Source of the DNA: Deltaproteobacteria bacterium
GTDB taxonomy: Bacteria > Myxococcota > Myxococcia > Myxococcales > 40CM-4-68-19
Assembly: GCA_025358085.1 (NCBI GenBank)
Contig: JANYKT010000073.1
Coordinates: 1 to 64,000 of the forward strand
DNA length: 64,000 nucleotides
Direction: 5' to 3'
Shown here in pieces: positions 26,032 through 35,405 of this stretch (positions are counted from its first letter, which is position 1; every line of letters starts with the position of its first letter). The position numbers were made by a program, and so were the translations under genes. The notes beneath the pieces were generated by a model. That model saw nothing but the letters and a program-made list of their open reading frames with translations, was not told where the DNA came from and searched no databases.

Positions 26032-27468
26032 ATGAAGCAGACGACGAAGTCGCTCCTGACGGTGCTGGCTCTGGTGGCCCTGGCCGGAGTCATCGGCACG
26101 GCCGCGCTGTGGGCCGGGCGCGATGAAGAAAAGAAAGCCGCGCAGAAGGAGAAGACCGAGAAGATCTTCGACTTCGGCAAGGCGAAGGTGAGGTCGCTGC
26201 GGGTCGAGAAGGCAGGGAAGCTCGTCGCGGCGCTGGCGCGAAAAGACGCCACTGCCGGATGGGACATCACCGAGCCTGTCAAAGCGGAGGGCGACGACAC
26301 GGCGGTCAACGCGCTGATCGATGCGCTCGGGGCGCTGAGGCAAAAGCAGGATCTGGGCGAGGAAAAGGACGGCAAGGCGTACGGGCTGGACGCGCCTGTG
26401 GCCACGGTGAGCGTCAAGACCGAGGACGGCAAGGAGTCGCGACTGGACATCGGCGCGGACAATCCGTTCGACAACACGGTCTATGTCCGCAAGGGCGCGG
26501 AGACGACCATCCGCATGATCGACGCCTCGGCGAAGACGCCCTTCGTCAAAGAGCTGTTCGAGCTGCGGGACAAGAGCGTCCTGCACCTCGATTCGGCAGC
26601 GGAGATCCGGCGCATCGAAGTGACCGGGACCCCCGTGCCGTACACGCTCTCGAAGGATGGAGCCACGTGGAAGCTGCTCTCGCCCGCGGGCGCCGCCGAC
26701 CCTGCCACGGCCGACCGCATCGCGAACGCGCTCAAGGGGCTGAAGGCCACGGCCATCGCGGCCGAGACGGCGCCGGTGCTCGCAGCTTTCGGGCTCGCGC
26801 CGGCGAAGGTGACGGTCAAGCTGGGTGTCTCGCAGGGTGGAAAAGATCTCGCGCGCACGCTGCTCCTCGGCGAAGTGCGCGCGGCGGTGACCGCGAAGAC
26901 GTACGCGCAGCGCGACGACAGCACGGCGATCTTCGAGGTGGACGGGCAGATCCTGAAGGACCTGGCGAAGGATCTGTTCGAGCTGCAGGACAAGCAGCTC
27001 ACGCACGCCTCGCGCGAGGACGTGCGCAAGATCGTGCTGGAGACGCCGGGCACGCCTGCCATCGAGATCGCGCGCAGCAAGCCGGTGCTGCCCGATGGAG
27101 GCATGGCCGAGGAAGAGTTCAGTCTGCTCGCTCCCGGGAAGGGGCCGGCGAAGAAGTCGAAGATCTCGAGTGCGCTCTACGCCATCACGGGATTGCGCGC
27201 GGCGCTGTTGGGGCCGAAGGATCTGGTGAAGCAGGGTCTCGAAAAGCCCCGCACGGTCACGTTGCTGGGAGACGGCGACAAGGTCCTTTCGCGGATGCGG
27301 GTCGGCGGCGAGACGCCAGAGCATCGCCGCTGGGTGCTGGCCGACGGGATGGACCGCGTGGCCGAAGTCGAGAAGGGCGCCGTGGACGAGCTGCCGTGGA
27401 AGCTCGAAGACGTGCTCGAGACGCCAGCCGCCGCGCAAGTGGACGGCGGCGTGGACGCTGGCCACTGA
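26032..27468 (+). CDS. DUF4340 domain protein
   Basis: A 478-residue protein anchored by one N-terminal transmembrane helix (LLTVLALVALAGVIGTAAL), with a repetitive extracytoplasmic DUF4340 domain (VRSLRVEKAGK; WDITEPVKAEGDDTAVNALIDAL; YGLDAPVATVSVKTEDG). DUF4340 proteins regularly accompany GldG-type exporters, as here, and probably assemble with them in the periplasm. The ATG at 26032 has TGAGG about eight bases upstream; the TTG at 26026 is less likely. Last gene of the exporter operon. Confidence 0.87.
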   Translation: MKQTTKSLLTVLALVALAGVIGTAALWAGRDEEKKAAQKEKTEKIFDFGKAKVRSLRVEKAGKLVAALARKDATAGWDITEPVKAEGDDTAVNALIDALGALRQKQDLGEEKDGKAYGLDAPVATVSVKTEDGKESRLDIGADNPFDNTVYVRKGAETTIRMIDASAKTPFVKELFELRDKSVLHLDSAAEIRRIEVTGTPVPYTLSKDGATWKLLSPAGAADPATADRIANALKGLKATAIAAETAPVLAAFGLAPAKVTVKLGVSQGGKDLARTLLLGEVRAAVTAKTYAQRDDSTAIFEVDGQILKDLAKDLFELQDKQLTHASREDVRKIVLETPGTPAIEIARSKPVLPDGGMAEEEFSLLAPGKGPAKKSKISSALYAITGLRAALLGPKDLVKQGLEKPRTVTLLGDGDKVLSRMRVGGETPEHRRWVLADGMDRVAEVEKGAVDELPWKLEDVLETPAAAQVDGGVDAGH

Positions 27469-27534
27469 CGGCGAAAGCCTTGCAACAGCGAAGGTAGTCG
27501 AGTAATCACACCGGTCCTTTCTCAGGAGCATCCC

Positions 27535-27780
27535 ATGGCCCGCGTCACAGTCGAAGACTGCCTTCCTCTCGTGGACAACCGCTTCGCGCTGGTGCTGCTC
27601 GCCACCAAGCGGGCGCGACAGCTGATGGCAGGCGCCCGGCCGCTGATCGAGGCCAAGGACAAGCCGCCGGTCCTGGCGCTCCGTGAAGTGGCTACCGGCA
27701 AGGTGCGCTTCGATCGCTCGGTGCGCGCTGCGCTCAACGGCGACTTCAACGGCGAGAAGCTCCCGCCGAACAAGAAGTAG
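27535..27780 (+). CDS. rpoZ: RNA polymerase omega subunit
   Basis: An 81-residue omega subunit, which helps assemble the beta-prime subunit into RNA polymerase. [20 protein letters not shown] and [11 protein letters not shown] are diagnostic. CAGGAG lies six bases before the ATG. It follows the exporter operon by 66 bases and may be partly read from it. Confidence 0.93.
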   Translation: MARVTVEDCLPLVDNRFALVLLATKRARQLMAGARPLIEAKDKPPVLALREVATGKVRFDRSVRAALNGDFNGEKLPPNKK

Positions 27781-27801
27781 ACCCGCTCAATCGCACCGGC
27801 G

Positions 27802-28017
27802 CTAGTCGCAGACGCAGCCGAGACCGGTCAGGTCGCGCGGCTGGCCTGCGCGCTCTTGTACATGACAGGTCGGACCTTGCGCCGCGCAGATCTTCGCGGC
27901 GCGGGCGCGGCGTTCCAACTGCCGCGCGGTGGTCGCCCGGCCCTGCGGACGCAGCTTTGAGGCCGCCCCGAATGCACCGACCGTCAGCAGGATCCCCAGC
28001 AGCAAAAGCAGCCTCAT
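27802..28017 (-). CDS. Small secreted cysteine-containing protein
   Basis: A 71-residue frame starting with ATG at 28017 (or TTG at 28020), with a convincing signal peptide (RLLLLLGILLTVGAFGAAS) and a short basic mature part. The mature part has four cysteines, two of them in a terminal GCVCD. Nothing about its function can be said. It lies convergent to rpoZ and downstream of the two-gene unit that follows on the minus strand. Confidence 0.5.
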   Translation of the reverse strand: MRLLLLLGILLTVGAFGAASKLRPQGRATTARQLERRARAAKICAAQGPTCHVQERAGQPRDLTGLGCVCD

Positions 28018-28033
28018 CAAGCATTGACCCAGG

Positions 28034-28693
28034 TCAGGCAGCCCAGGCCACCTGGCCCTGGGCGAGCGCCGACAGCTTCTCGCCGCCGGACAAACGGTAG
28101 AGCCTGCGCACCTCGCGCAGGAGGCCCTCGAGACGCCCCGCGACGACGTATCGCGCCTCGAGCGCGCGGGCGCAAGCCGAGGCCAGTGCGCTCGCGAGCC
28201 GGTAGCGGTCGCGCTCCGGCGCGCTCAGGCCTTCCCTGAGCACGGTGCGCTGGAAGAGCCTCCGGCGCAGCTCGGGCGAGGCCTTGCGGCGCCCCGTGGC
28301 CCAGAGCTGCAGCAGCACGGTCAGGTACTTGTCCAGCTCGCCCTGCGCCTCCAGCTCCAGCTGCGAGACCGAGCCGTTCTGCCCGGCGCGGTGCGCCAGA
28401 TAGAGAAAATGCGAGACGCCTTCAGCCGCGGTGCAGAAGCCCGCCAGCCGCGCGTGAGTCCACGGCGCACCGGCCGCGACGCCCAGCTGCGCGAGCACGC
28501 TCTCGTCGAGGAAGAGCGCGACGTGCAGCTCTTCCCCGTCCTCGAGCACCAGCAGCGCTTCGTCTGGGCTGGCATGCGGGGCCAGCTGCGCCCGCACCGC
28601 CTCGCCGACGAGGAAGTCCGCGACCGGCGCGGCCGAGACACCGTTGATGGACATCAGCAGGCGCTGCAGCTCCAGCAGCGCCGGCACGCTCAT
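28034..28693 (-). CDS. Conserved hypothetical protein, coupled to its upstream neighbour
   Basis: A 219-residue soluble, Leu/Ala/Arg-rich protein without a signal peptide. LLVLEDGEELHVALFLDE and AAEGVSHFLYLAHRAGQNG suggest an alpha/beta N-terminal half, and the C-terminal half is entirely helical (LRRRLFQRTVLREGLSAPERDRY). I do not recognise the family. Its ATG overlaps the stop of the preceding gene, so the two products are probably made together. Both end close to the groES promoter region but run away from it. Confidence 0.68.
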   Translation of the reverse strand: MSVPALLELQRLLMSINGVSAAPVADFLVGEAVRAQLAPHASPDEALLVLEDGEELHVALFLDESVLAQLGVAAGAPWTHARLAGFCTAAEGVSHFLYLAHRAGQNGSVSQLELEAQGELDKYLTVLLQLWATGRRKASPELRRRLFQRTVLREGLSAPERDRYRLASALASACARALEARYVVAGRLEGLLREVRRLYRLSGGEKLSALAQGQVAWAA

Positions 28694-29298
28694 TGGAGGA
28701 ACCCGCCGCCGCGAATTTTGGTAGCGAGGACCCCCTGCGCACCGAGCAGGTTCTGGACTCGCACGCTGCCGGTCTTGAGGAACCGCTCGTAGAGCCGGAC
28801 GAGGCCGGTGTTCGTCGAGACCATGGTGCGCTCGCTGACCTCATTGAGCAGGTCGACCAGCAGCGCAAATTTTTCCGAGAGTTCGCCCCACAGCGAGCGC
28901 TCGCGAGACAAGCCGCCGAGTGCGTCGTAAGCTCGGCCGCCCATGGCGATGTAGTAATCGACGTCGACCAGGTTGGAGCGGCGCGCGAGCGAGTCCGGGA
29001 AGAATCCGCTCACGATGAGTGAGGTGTCGCCCAGGCGCCGGAGCAGCTTGACTCGCGCGGGCCCCTGCTCCTCCAGCGCCTCCTTGAGAAGGAACGCGAG
29101 CGGCTTCTGCTGCCAGCTGCCGTCGTCCGTCTGGACGTAGAGGGCCTCGGAACTCAGGTAGTCGTAGAGCAGGTTCACCAGGTACAGCTCGGTGAAGGGC
29201 TGGACCGCGGCCCGCTGGTTTGCGATGGCTGCGCCGAGGAGGTCCCGGAAGAAACCCCTCAGGTCTTGCGGAGACAGGATCGGCTTCCCGTCGGACAA
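28690..29298 (-). CDS. Conserved hypothetical protein, first gene of a two-gene unit
   Basis: A 202-residue helical protein ([68 protein letters not shown]). The frame is open further, to 29451, but that part lies in the groES promoter region and looks non-coding. The TTG at 29298 has GGAGG four bases upstream and gives [13 protein letters not shown], the best start. Divergent from groES with about 165 bases between. No known domain recognised. Confidence 0.65.
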   Translation of the reverse strand: MSDGKPILSPQDLRGFFRDLLGAAIANQRAAVQPFTELYLVNLLYDYLSSEALYVQTDDGSWQQKPLAFLLKEALEEQGPARVKLLRRLGDTSLIVSGFFPDSLARRSNLVDVDYYIAMGGRAYDALGGLSRERSLWGELSEKFALLVDLLNEVSERTMVSTNTGLVRLYERFLKTGSVRVQNLLGAQGVLATKIRGGGFLQ

Positions 29299-29368
29299 AC
29301 GCACCTCCAGCTGCTGATCATGGGGCCTTGTTGGGCTCGCGGCAAGGCGGCCAATATTTGCGTGCCCC

Positions 29369-29396
29369 TTGACACTCCGCCGCAGGCGGTTACATT
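29369..29396 (+). promoter_or_regulatory. groESL promoter
   Basis: TTGACA (29369-29374) and TACATT (29391-29396) separated by 16 bases. The CIRCE operator starts nine bases after the -10 box, that is at the expected transcription start. Confidence 0.6.
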
Positions 29397-29405
29397 GCCG
29401 CCGCT

Positions 29406-29432
29406 TTGGCACTCCCCAGTGCCGAGTGCCAA
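29406..29432. promoter_or_regulatory. CIRCE operator (HrcA site)
   Basis: TTGGCACTC, nine bases, GAGTGCCAA: a perfect 9-bp inverted repeat. It differs from the CIRCE consensus TTAGCACTC-N9-GAGTGCTAA only by one symmetrical change. HrcA repression of groESL through CIRCE is established in many bacteria. Confidence 0.93.
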
Positions 29433-29465
29433 GTTCCCATCGCCACAACAATCAGGAGAAACGTC

Positions 29466-31383
<1,918 letters not shown>

Positions 31384-31413
31384 TTAAGAAGCACCGCACT
31401 CTGCTGAAAGCGG

Positions 31414-31441
31414 GGCCCGCTTCCCTTACGGGGAGCGGGCC
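31414..31441 (+). terminator. Terminator hairpin after groEL
   Basis: A 12-base stem (GGCCCGCTTCCC with GGGGAGCGGGCC, one mismatch) and a four-base loop lie 30 bases after the groEL stop, followed by only a weak T stretch. Confidence 0.75.
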
Positions 31442-31519
31442 TTCGCGCTTGCAGGCGTAAACAGCGTCCCGCGCGCTCTAACTCGCGCGGCGCGGTTGGG
31501 ATCATCCTGTCGATAACGA

Positions 31520-31940
31520 TTGCGATCGCGCCGCTCGTTTCGACAATCTCTGGTTATTGAATATGGGAGTGCTCGCGGGCGCGGCCCGCCGCGGCCATCG
31601 GCACCGCGATCTCAGTGGCGAGCGAGCACGACCCTGCTCCGCGCAGTCACGTCCCTGGGGCTCGCATCTGTTGCGGCGCTCACGCGATTCGAGGCACAAG
31701 CGGCCATCATTGCAACGAGCTTCATCCTGCTCTTCCTCGGGCGCTCCATCGCCTGGCGCCCCCGCAGGAATCGTGCTGCTCGCCGGGGCTGCGCTGACGA
31801 TCGGAGGCCTGGGCGGTCGAGAAGCCGGCTGCTGCAGTCGCGACCGACGCCCAGGTTACGGCTTCTACACCTTCTACGACGGCCTGCCGTTCATGCTCTG
31901 GCCCGACGTCCCAAACTTCGGCACCGACGGCGACGAGTAG
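31520..31940 (+). pseudogene. Frameshifted small membrane protein gene
   Basis: Two overlapping frames together read as one protein. The frame beginning at 31520 gives a hydrophobic stretch (TSLGLASVAALTRF; AIIATSFILLFLGRSIAW). After 31757 the frame one base later continues with AGIVLLAGAALTIGGLGG and ends YTFYDGLPFMLWPDVPNF. The switch coincides with a run of five C at 31759-31763, so a single extra C would explain it. It may be a pseudogene or a sequence error. No family recognised. It overlaps the 3' part of the SIR2-like frame on the other strand. Confidence 0.45.
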
Positions 31941-32276
31941 GGTTGCTATGACAATGACCGCTTGGGAGCGTCCGGTAGCTGCCCAGCGCAAGACCTGGAT
32001 GTAATAGTTGTCGGGTCCTGGCGTGAACTTCGCGAAGGACTGGGCCATCTCTCGTAGCAAACCCGAGACTTCACCGGGACGGGCCTGATAGAAGGCCAGC
32101 ATACCTTCTTCGAAATTCCTTCTAAAGAGGGCCGCCATCGCAGGTTCGATCGAGGAAGCCGTGCGCCCTTGAGCCTGAAGAGCGTCAAACAGACGCCCAG
32201 CCAACGGCGGTGGCTCAGGTGAGCAGTCGGGGTTCCCAAAGCTGGCACCCGCGCCGAAGACTAGAACGGTGCTCAA
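31722..32276 (-). CDS. SIR2-like protein, probably truncated
   Basis: The first about 105 residues (TVLVFGAGASFGNPDCSPEP, PPLAGRLFDALQ, NYYIQVLRWA) match the entry of a SIR2-like NAD-binding fold, as found in several defence and NAD-depleting proteins. The catalytic part is missing. From about 31950 the frame continues to 31722 only as an antisense of the membrane-protein pseudogene, so the real remnant is probably 31950-32276. It starts with TTG 25 bases downstream of the attC recombination point and thus occupies the position of the next cassette. Loss of the C-terminal part suggests a dead gene. Confidence 0.5.
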   Translation of the reverse strand: MSTVLVFGAGASFGNPDCSPEPPPLAGRLFDALQAQGRTASSIEPAMAALFRRNFEEGMLAFYQARPGEVSGLLREMAQSFAKFTPGPDNYYIQVLRWAATGRSQAVIVIATLLVAVGAEVWDVGPEHERQAVVEGVEAVTWASVATAAAGFSTAQASDRQRSPGEQHDSCGGARRWSARGRAG

Positions 32277-32300
32277 TCGTGCTGAGTGATGGTTGTCGCT

Positions 32301-32357
32301 ACCTAACGCTTGAGTTGAGCGGCGGCGTAGCCGTCCGCCTCGAACGATTTGTTAGCC
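32301..32357 (-). other. Integron attC recombination site
   Basis: Read on the minus strand, the site begins GGCTAAC (32357-32351) and ends GTTAGGT (32307-32301), the RYYYAAC and GTTRRRY core sites. Between them lie imperfectly complementary arms, ATCGTTCGAGGCGG and CCGCCGCTCAACTCAAGC. The outer arm CTCAAGCGTTAG matches well-known cassettes such as aadA. The stop codon TAA of the protease gene lies in the first core site, as is usual for cassettes. No integrase gene and no second attC were found in the window. Confidence 0.85.
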
Positions 32358-33187
32358 GCCTTTCTTTTGCGACTCTGACGCAATGACGCCATCTATCCAC
32401 TCGGCGTAATGCGAGATACGTGAATTAGAGAATCCCTGCCCACAAATCCCTGCCACAAACTTGGCGTGACCCTTCGGCCAGTGTTTCCAATCAGAGAGAC
32501 CCGCGAGTCTCCATTCATTGTCCGCGTGGATGAGAAGCGGTCCACCGCTATCGCCGTCGCCCAACACACCCTCAAGAGGCAAAGCCTTGGTGCCGCAGTC
32601 GAAGCGGTATTCCAGCCACTGTCCGTGCGCGCGAATGATTCGGTTGTAAGCACGCCGCAGCTTGCCCCGGTGTGGAGAGTTTTGGTATTGGCCAACTTTG
32701 CCGTTGCCGGTGGCACCCTTCCCGATTATTTGCGCGACCTTTCCTCCTTCATCCGACTCTCTGTATGAGGCACCGGCTTGACGTTCTCGATGGGCTCCGC
32801 CAGTTCAATGAGTGCGATATCGTGCATGGAAGCCATCTTTGATTTCAAGGCCGGCCAATTCTTCAGTGTTGGATCCTCAGCCGCCTTTTTGAAACTGGCG
32901 TACTCATTCTTAAAGCCCGGATACAGGAACACATGCCCCACATCTCGCCATTTCCCGTTTATCCGCACCTGACTGAGCATATAGCCCTGTGTCGCGTGTG
33001 CAGCAGTCACCACCCAACGTGGTGCGATCAGCGCCCCTTGTCCTTCACCGGGCAGATCCACCAGCGCTGGGAACACACTATCTTGAACTAGATACTTGGA
33101 ATCCGAGACACCAGGTCGGATAACAATCGCGAGGGCTATCGTTGGAATTATGAGCAGAGCAAGCGGTGACCAAGATACGTATTTCAA
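32352..33187 (-). pseudogene. Trypsin-like serine protease in an integron cassette, frameshifted
   Basis: Two frames together give one chymotrypsin-fold protease of about 278 residues. The first (33187 to about 32770) has a signal anchor (PLALLIIPTIALAIVI), the histidine in VTAAHATQG and the aspartate in MHDIALIELAEPI. The second carries LEYRFDCGTKALPLEG and the serine in LGDGDSGGPLL, ending QKKGG. They join near 32766-32775 (VKPVP then YRESDEGGK), where one base is missing. All three catalytic residues survive, so the damage is recent or a sequence error. Start TTG at 33187 with GGAG four bases upstream. The stop is inside the attC core. Confidence 0.72.
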
Positions 33188-33232
33188 AGCTACTCCATCG
33201 TATTGGGTAGGATCTGAGGAATCCCCTCATTT

Positions 33233-33676
33233 TTAGAGGATTCCAAATGCATCGCGACACATGCGCTGCTCGGCGACCATTTCTCCGAAGCGGGTTGCGA
33301 GGGCCACAGACTCGTTTTCCTTCATGTTGGGTATCAACATGTAATACTCCTGACCCTGACGGAAGAGTGAGTGAGTGCGCTGGCGCCGACGCGTGATGTA
33401 CCAGAACAAGCCCGCGAGCGCCGCGACGACGACCGGCACGGGATAAAGCACGGCGGGGCCGTGGCCGGCAGCGCGCAGGCCGACGATCCACCAGACGGTC
33501 GCGAAGAAGGCCATGATCCGCCGCAGGAGCTGATCGATCTCCTCGTCCAAGGGCGCTCGAAGCGCGACGAGAGTCGTGGCAGGGCGGGGCGCAGCCGCCG
33601 TCGCGCGCCGAATTGGTCGGCGCGGTGGACGAGGCGACCAGCGGCGGCGCGCTGACCACGCCCTTGGTGCATTCAT
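33233..33676 (-). CDS. Hypothetical two-helix membrane protein
   Basis: A frame of up to 147 residues. The first 40 residues are Arg/Pro/Ala-rich and may be untranslated; the convincing part begins about APLDEEIDQLLRRIMAFF. It has two transmembrane helices (FFATVWWIVGLRAAG and VLYPVPVVVAALAGLFWYI) and a hydrophilic tail with EYYMLIPNMKENESVALATR. The stop codon sits in the loop of a hairpin (33218-33244) that may terminate transcription. It lies upstream of the protease gene on the same strand. No family recognised; start uncertain. Confidence 0.45.
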   Translation of the reverse strand: MNAPRAWSARRRWSPRPPRRPIRRATAAAPRPATTLVALRAPLDEEIDQLLRRIMAFFATVWWIVGLRAAGHGPAVLYPVPVVVAALAGLFWYITRRRQRTHSLFRQGQEYYMLIPNMKENESVALATRFGEMVAEQRMCRDAFGIL

Positions 33677-33756
33677 TGGCCGCGATGGGGATTGGGTTGA
33701 TTGAGTGTCACTCTATGGCGGCGCGGGGTTGAGTCGAAGGGCCAGCGCCTCTGCGC

Positions 33757-35277
33757 TCATGGCGCGTAGACACCGGAGGCGGCGGCAGGGCTGCCCGCGC
33801 GCGTGTGGAAGTCCCCCATCGCCGCGCTGACGAATTGCGGGTCGCCGTCGGTGAACGAACTGGAGACCGCGAATGCCTGCGCGTCGGTCCAGGGCGGGTT
33901 GTCGCGGCCGACGCGGAGTTGGCTGGCGCCGTTGCCGACGAAGATCGAAGCGGTTACCGTCGCCTTCGAGAAGTTGCCGCCGATGAGGATGCCGTCGCCG
34001 TGCGCGTCCTGCGACGGATCGATGCCCCTGGCCGCACGGTTCGCTGCGCAATCGTGCCCGGTCACCGTCGAGTGGTCGATGGTGACGATGCTGCCGGTCT
34101 TCTGCGTCGGGTCAGCCTCGTCAGTGGAGTCGACGCAGATGCCGCTGCCGCCCCTGCCGGTGCAGGCGTTGGCGTAGATGAGCTCGTGATCGATCTTGAT
34201 GATCGCGCCGTTGTCGAGGAACTCGCCCGACCCCACGTCGGGCGCCGAGTTGCCGGTGACCACGTTGAAGGCGAGGTGCGCGGTCGACTGGTGCGTGTGG
34301 TTGCTGCCCTGGACGTCGCCGTCGATGTAGATGCCGCCGCCGTAGCCGTAGCCCAGGCTCACGCCGATGTCGTTCTTGATGATGAGGTTGCCGATGATCT
34401 CGACCGCGAGGGCCTGCGAGGTGATGCCGCCGCCATGGTCGGCCTTGCCGTGGTTGCGGCGCACGATGTTGCCGCGGAGGATGGCGCTGGTATAGCTCCC
34501 CGCGACGTCGATGCCTGCTCCGACGCCGGAGGTGTTGTTCTCGATCAGGTTGTTGGCGATGGTCGCCGATGCGCCCGCGCTCCCGTCGGAAAGGAAGATG
34601 CCGCCGCCGCGGGTGTCGCGCTCGGAGCCGGCGACAACAGCGCCCAGGTTGTCGTGGATGTGGCAGTTGGAGACCGTCGGCGTGCCGCGCGCGATCAGCA
34701 CGCCCACGCCGAGCATGCCGCCGCCGCCGGTGATGCTGAAGCCGTCGACGACGGTGGCTCCGCCGTCGGTGATCTGCACGACCGACCGCGCGCCCGAGCC
34801 CTTGAGGATGGTCTCGGTCGCCGACAGGCTCCGGGTGGCGAAGGTTGCGTCGAAGCCTCCGAGCAGCGTAACCACTTTGGCGATCGTGAGATCGCCCACG
34901 AAGGTGCCGGCGGCGACCTGGATGACGCCGCCGGTGGGCGCCGCGTCGATGGCGGCCTGGATCGCCTCGCCCGCCTTGACGCACGCGACGTTGCCGCCGC
35001 ACGCCTGCCCCGGCCCGTTCCCAGCCTCGGCAGGCCCAAAGACGCCAAGTATTACGGGGCCGGCATCGGGTCCGCCGGCGTCGGGTCCGCCGGCGTCGAG
35101 TCCGCCGGCGTCGAGTCCGCCGGCATCGAGTCCGCCGGCGTCGGGCTTCGACACCGATGGAGATCCTCCTCCGCAGCTCGCCAAGGCCACCGCAGACACC
35201 GCCCCCACGATCGTGCGCAGCCATCGGTGGATGTCGAGGGCGTATGAGTTCGCAAGAAGTTTCGGCGCGTTTGCCAT
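33757..35277 (-). CDS. Right-handed beta-helix lipoprotein
   Basis: A 506-residue lipoprotein. The lipobox is VALASC, followed by a linker of repeated DAGGL/DAGGP units (15-bp DNA repeats), then a parallel beta-helix domain. Typical rungs are AAIDAAPTGGVIQVAAGTF, GFSITGGGGMLG, GGIFLSDGSA, IENNTSGVGAGIDVAG and GGGIYIDGDVQG. Such domains occur in secreted pectate-lyase-like and surface proteins of myxobacteria. I start at the ATG at 35277, which has GGAG nine bases upstream; an ATG at 35292 is also possible. It follows the heparinase-like gene on the same strand, so the two may act on the same polysaccharide. Confidence 0.78.
   Translation of the reverse strand: MANAPKLLANSYALDIHRWLRTIVGAVSAVALASCGGGSPSVSKPDAGGLDAGGLDAGGLDAGGPDAGGPDAGPVILGVFGPAEAGNGPGQACGGNVACVKAGEAIQAAIDAAPTGGVIQVAAGTFVGDLTIAKVVTLLGGFDATFATRSLSATETILKGSGARSVVQITDGGATVVDGFSITGGGGMLGVGVLIARGTPTVSNCHIHDNLGAVVAGSERDTRGGGIFLSDGSAGASATIANNLIENNTSGVGAGIDVAGSYTSAILRGNIVRRNHGKADHGGGITSQALAVEIIGNLIIKNDIGVSLGYGYGGGIYIDGDVQGSNHTHQSTAHLAFNVVTGNSAPDVGSGEFLDNGAIIKIDHELIYANACTGRGGSGICVDSTDEADPTQKTGSIVTIDHSTVTGHDCAANRAARGIDPSQDAHGDGILIGGNFSKATVTASIFVGNGASQLRVGRDNPPWTDAQAFAVSSSFTDGDPQFVSAAMGDFHTRAGSPAAASGVYAP
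35059..35148 (-). repeat. Six 15-bp repeats encoding the DAGG linker
   Basis: Six units of the form GCCGGCRTCGRGTCC, each coding five residues of the linker between lipobox and beta-helix. Confidence 0.9.
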
Positions 35278-35405
35278 CGAATGTGACTCCATAGGAGGGG
35301 CGTCCAAGTAACAGCACGACACGCGTGAAAGGCTCTCCGAGCTCGAGCAAACCCTTCGCGCCCTCGAGCAGGTCCAGGTCACACCGCCGTTGGCGAAGGG
35401 CTTGT

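Noticed and set aside
33188-33760. A second attC site that would define a full cassette around the protease
   Set aside because: No paired GTTRRRY/RYYYAAC cores with complementary arms were found here.
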